Assembly: GCA_935421135.1 (NCBI GenBank)
Contig: OW285187.1
Location: 36,272,818 to 36,336,817 of the forward strand
DNA length: 64,000 bases
Direction of reading: 5' to 3'
Source: Bugulina stolonifera
Lineage: Eukaryota > Bryozoa > Gymnolaemata > Cheilostomatida > Bugulidae
Shown here: positions 61,396-64,000 of the stretch, one piece after another
Layout: each line of letters opens with the position of its first letter
Numbering within the stretch: the stretch's first letter is position 1
Position numbers and translations under genes: made by a program
The notes under the pieces: model-generated
Database searches by the model: none
Told to the model about the DNA's origin: nothing
Seen by the model: the letters and a program-made list of their open reading frames with translations, nothing else

Positions 61396-62480
61396 GAGCT
61401 CATCTAAAAGACAAAACTGTGGTATTTCAAACAGCTCTTTACTGGATGCCGGTGAAAAATATTGTCAAAATGGACGAGTAATCCATGTCAGCCATGGTAA
61501 TCCCCAGACATCGAACTATGCAAACCTCAGTGCTTCATCAATATATTTTAGACGACCTTGTATGTATGAACAGAGTGCATGCAGCTAATTCTTCCTAGTG
61601 TAGCTAAGTAACTGCTAGCCACAAAACAATTCTCACCTAGACATAGGCTGATCATTTATCATAGGAGTTGCCTTGGCCTGTTCAAGCTTTCTAAGGAGTT
61701 TCCCTCTCTTTACTATAAACCAGCCAGGTATAGGAAGGGTAACTTTTGGAATGATAATGTCTAGATTTAATCATGCAGTATAGACAGACAGATTAGATAC
61801 GGGCTAAAGTATATTGGTTGTTCAATTTGGCTAGATACTTCAGTTTACATGTACATACTTCCAAGCACTGATTACAATTATAAAAGTTCTACGACTGCAG
61901 TAGGCGTATATTATGTAGGCTGGTATTTATTGTAATACAAAACCATGTTTAACACAACTTATAGTTGGAATACACCAAATGTGTTCTTTACTAATTACGA
62001 GAAATTAAGATATAAATGCAAATATTGTGATGGTACGCACAGTCGTCTCTTATCACCTGACACTCATTATTGTGTGTGCTTATATGTATATACCTGCTTG
62101 CATTCTACATTGCTTAACTACTATGTCATTGTATATACTTGTATGATAATTACTAAGTCTTTTGGTACCTTTTATACCCATGTAAAGAGGCCCGACCTCT
62201 CAGTCTTCACTTGGCTTTCAATAAAGACACATCTATACTTGATACAGAGACTTTCACTTCCTTTTGTCAGGTCATTTGCTTAGCGAACCGCCTACTAGGT
62301 CGGATCACTCTCTTTCAAGGTATAGTCTGAAGGTCAGACTTGGGACCAGATGGGTCGTCTCTGGTAGTTATTGGACTACTGAGACCGCTCGATCTTTCAT
62401 GTAATGAGAAGGCCTAGCACCACTCATAGGCACTTCAGTTTTGGATCGGTAGTCGTCCAAGGACGACCGAACGAAATACC
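61396..62480. other. Unresolved region, perhaps an old LTR or repeat
   Basis: No conserved gene. AATAAA at 62220 lies after TTTTATACCCATG, and a GC-richer stretch is at 62280-62470. This might be an LTR end, but no partner LTR or gag/pol was seen. Confidence 0.25.
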
Positions 62481-62485
62481 TCAAA

Positions 62486-62736
62486 CCATTACAATATATC
62501 CAGACCAGACTATTGAGTATTCAAATATCAGATAGGTCTATATCATATTCAAAACCTAAAGAGAGCAAGACAAGCGGTTACAAAAAGATTATCCGAGTAT
62601 CATCATGTAAATATACATGTAAATATATCCAGACCTTTTAAAGACTAGTAAGTATTCAAATATAAAATAGGTCTACATCATATTCAAAACCTAAAGAGAA
62701 CAAGACAAGTGGTTACAAACAGATTATCCAGGCATC
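62486..62736. repeat. Direct duplication, about 115 bp
   Basis: 62486-62600 and 62621-62736 share TATATCCAGACC, TATTCAAATAT and TCATATTCAAAACCTAAAGA, then a stretch with GTTACAAA and GATTATCC, at roughly 90 percent identity by eye. Confidence 0.85.
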
Positions 62737-62769
62737 GCACGTTACACCCGCTTAGGGGTGTAGCGAAAC

Positions 62770-62890
62770 CACCTACCCCTACCCTACCCACAAAACTGCC
62801 TACTCTGCCCTACCCATACGAAACCACCTACCCTACCTTCGATACCACCTACCCTACCTTCGATACCACCTACCCTTCACTAAACAAGCC
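62770..62890. repeat. CCACCTACCCTACC repeat
   Basis: C-rich 11-22-bp units (TTCGATACCACCTACCCTAC). Strand composition is strongly asymmetric. Confidence 0.85.
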
Positions 62891-63340
62891 TTGAGGGCTT
62901 TAATAACAGATAAGGATTATCCCTAAGGTTAGTCTACATCCACTTACCATCAAATCAATGAAAAAAATTATGAAAATGCTAGTATATTATCTATAATAGA
63001 AGCCAATATTATTTCTATTTATTTTATCTTCAGATTTTCTCTCTGCCTGAGCACTAGTAGATTATATCATAGCACAGCTTTATTACGTTACTATAGAGAA
63101 GCGTACAAAGTCAGTCGTTAATCTAAGGCTAACATCAATACTTATCTTTTCCCTGAGTTCTTAGGTTGTGATGAATATACATAAGGGTCACCACAGTGAC
63201 AGTTAGTAGTAGTTTTAGTTTACTTATTATATATTATTATTTTTATTATAATAAAAGATGTTTTTAAAATTTATTATTACTATTATTATTAACATCAATA
63301 AACAATACAATAAAATAAATACCTATTTTTAATTTAATTA
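62891..63340. other. AT-rich spacer
   Basis: Nothing recognised. Confidence 0.4.
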
Positions 63341-63592
63341 TAATTAGTAACTTTTGTTGTTTTTTTATCGCTTCAATTACACAATTTGCTTATTGGTTTA
63401 CTAGCATGAGCTGTACAACAACTAAAATAATACAATATGAATATTTATTAATTTAATATTATTATTAATAATAATATTAAATTAATAAATATTCATACTG
63501 TATTATTTTAGTTGTTGCACAGCTTTTGCTAGTAAACTAATAAGCAAATTGTGTAATTAAAGCGATAAAAAGACAACAAAAATTACTAATTA
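63341..63592. mobile_element. Foldback palindrome, 252 bp
   Basis: Arms 63341-63466 and 63467-63592 are near-perfect inverted copies with no spacer. The centre is TATTATTAATAATA, and blocks such as AATTACACAATTTGCTTATT and CTGTACAACAACTAAAATAA pair with their inverse. The few mismatches show some age. It fits a foldback MITE. Confidence 0.88.
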
Positions 63593-64000
63593 TATTATAA
63601 TTATAAACAATTATTACTAATTCAGTAATTGTCTACATTGATATTATTTATTTATATTTATCAAATTAAAATTTAAATTATAATTATTAATTATTGATTA
63701 TATTATTTTATTATCAGTAGTATTAGACTACTTCTACTACAATAAAAGTCACCAGTCAGTTATATATCATATGGACACAAAATGTTGCATTCTCACTTCA
63801 AAAAGTCAAGTAGAATAGTAGTGGCAGCAAATTTGTCATAAAACTCTCAATCCAAACGAAGAATGGTAGTTTTTTCTAGGCTACTCACAATGATTGAGAG
63901 AAGGATCAAGTTAGCAAAGATTTGGTATACTAAACTCTATGAAATAGGTATCGTGGGTGACACAACTTTCCATTTTAGACGGTGCACACAGGCTATTGCT
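63593..64000. other. Window end, no feature recognised
   Basis: AT-rich non-coding sequence to the edge. Confidence 0.4.

Noticed and set aside
61929..62285. LTR with polyadenylation signal
   Set aside because: No matching second LTR, primer site or gag/pol found in the window.

Overview
This window is animal nuclear DNA, most likely from a marine invertebrate. Genes are split by many GT-AG introns, use AATAAA polyadenylation signals and show no bacterial gene arrangement. The gene set (PKMYT1-like kinase, NAF1, NOP16, a THEG-repeat sperm protein, a class A peptide-type GPCR) fits a bilaterian. A lophotrochozoan such as a mollusc is my guess from the GPCR type and the TACATGTA-rich, AT-rich repeats; the sequence does not prove it. 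By eye, more than a third of the window is tandem repeat.

Layout. 1-8400: a roughly 41/42-bp satellite (about 8.2 kb) with higher-order structure. 8401-16498 (+): the 3' exons of an unrecognised type I membrane protein; one of its introns is 5.5 kb of a 30-bp satellite. 17743-18204 (+): a small single-pass membrane protein. 19813-22686 (+): NOP16, five exons. 23402-30339 (-): a THEG/SPMAP2-like sperm protein, six exons, convergent with NOP16. 31169-34202 (-): NAF1, seven exons, with two possible further 5' exons up to 34995. 36578-46805 (+): a PKMYT1/Myt1 kinase, fourteen exons, divergent from NAF1. 47864-51661: a 3.8-kb element with terminal inverted repeats, sitting in a TATG microsatellite. 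51664-57600: satellites and a palindromic element. 57648-59234 (+): a peptide-type GPCR with an intronless coding region. 59230-64000: repeats, transposon remnants and a foldback palindrome.

How the genes relate. They are ordinary, mostly unrelated functions: ribosome biogenesis (NOP16), H/ACA snoRNP and telomerase RNP assembly (NAF1), mitotic entry (PKMYT1), sperm flagellum (THEG) and neuropeptide signalling (GPCR). NOP16 and NAF1 share a nucleolar theme.

The most unusual signal is in the introns. At several exon ends the adjacent tandem array is built from a unit that contains the exon-intron junction itself: the last or first 9-20 exonic bases plus the splice site. Clear cases are NAF1 exon 2, PKMYT1 exons 6, 7 and 11, and the THEG exon 4 acceptor. 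The stop-codon ends of THEG and of the GPCR are amplified in the same way. The membrane-protein intron at 9299-14845 is filled from donor to acceptor by a donor-like unit. These genes therefore carry strings of duplicate splice sites or stop codons, which suggests introns here grow by repeated junction duplication.

The exon models were built by hand from conserved protein sequence, GT/AG sites and reading-phase agreement; no search or transcript was available.
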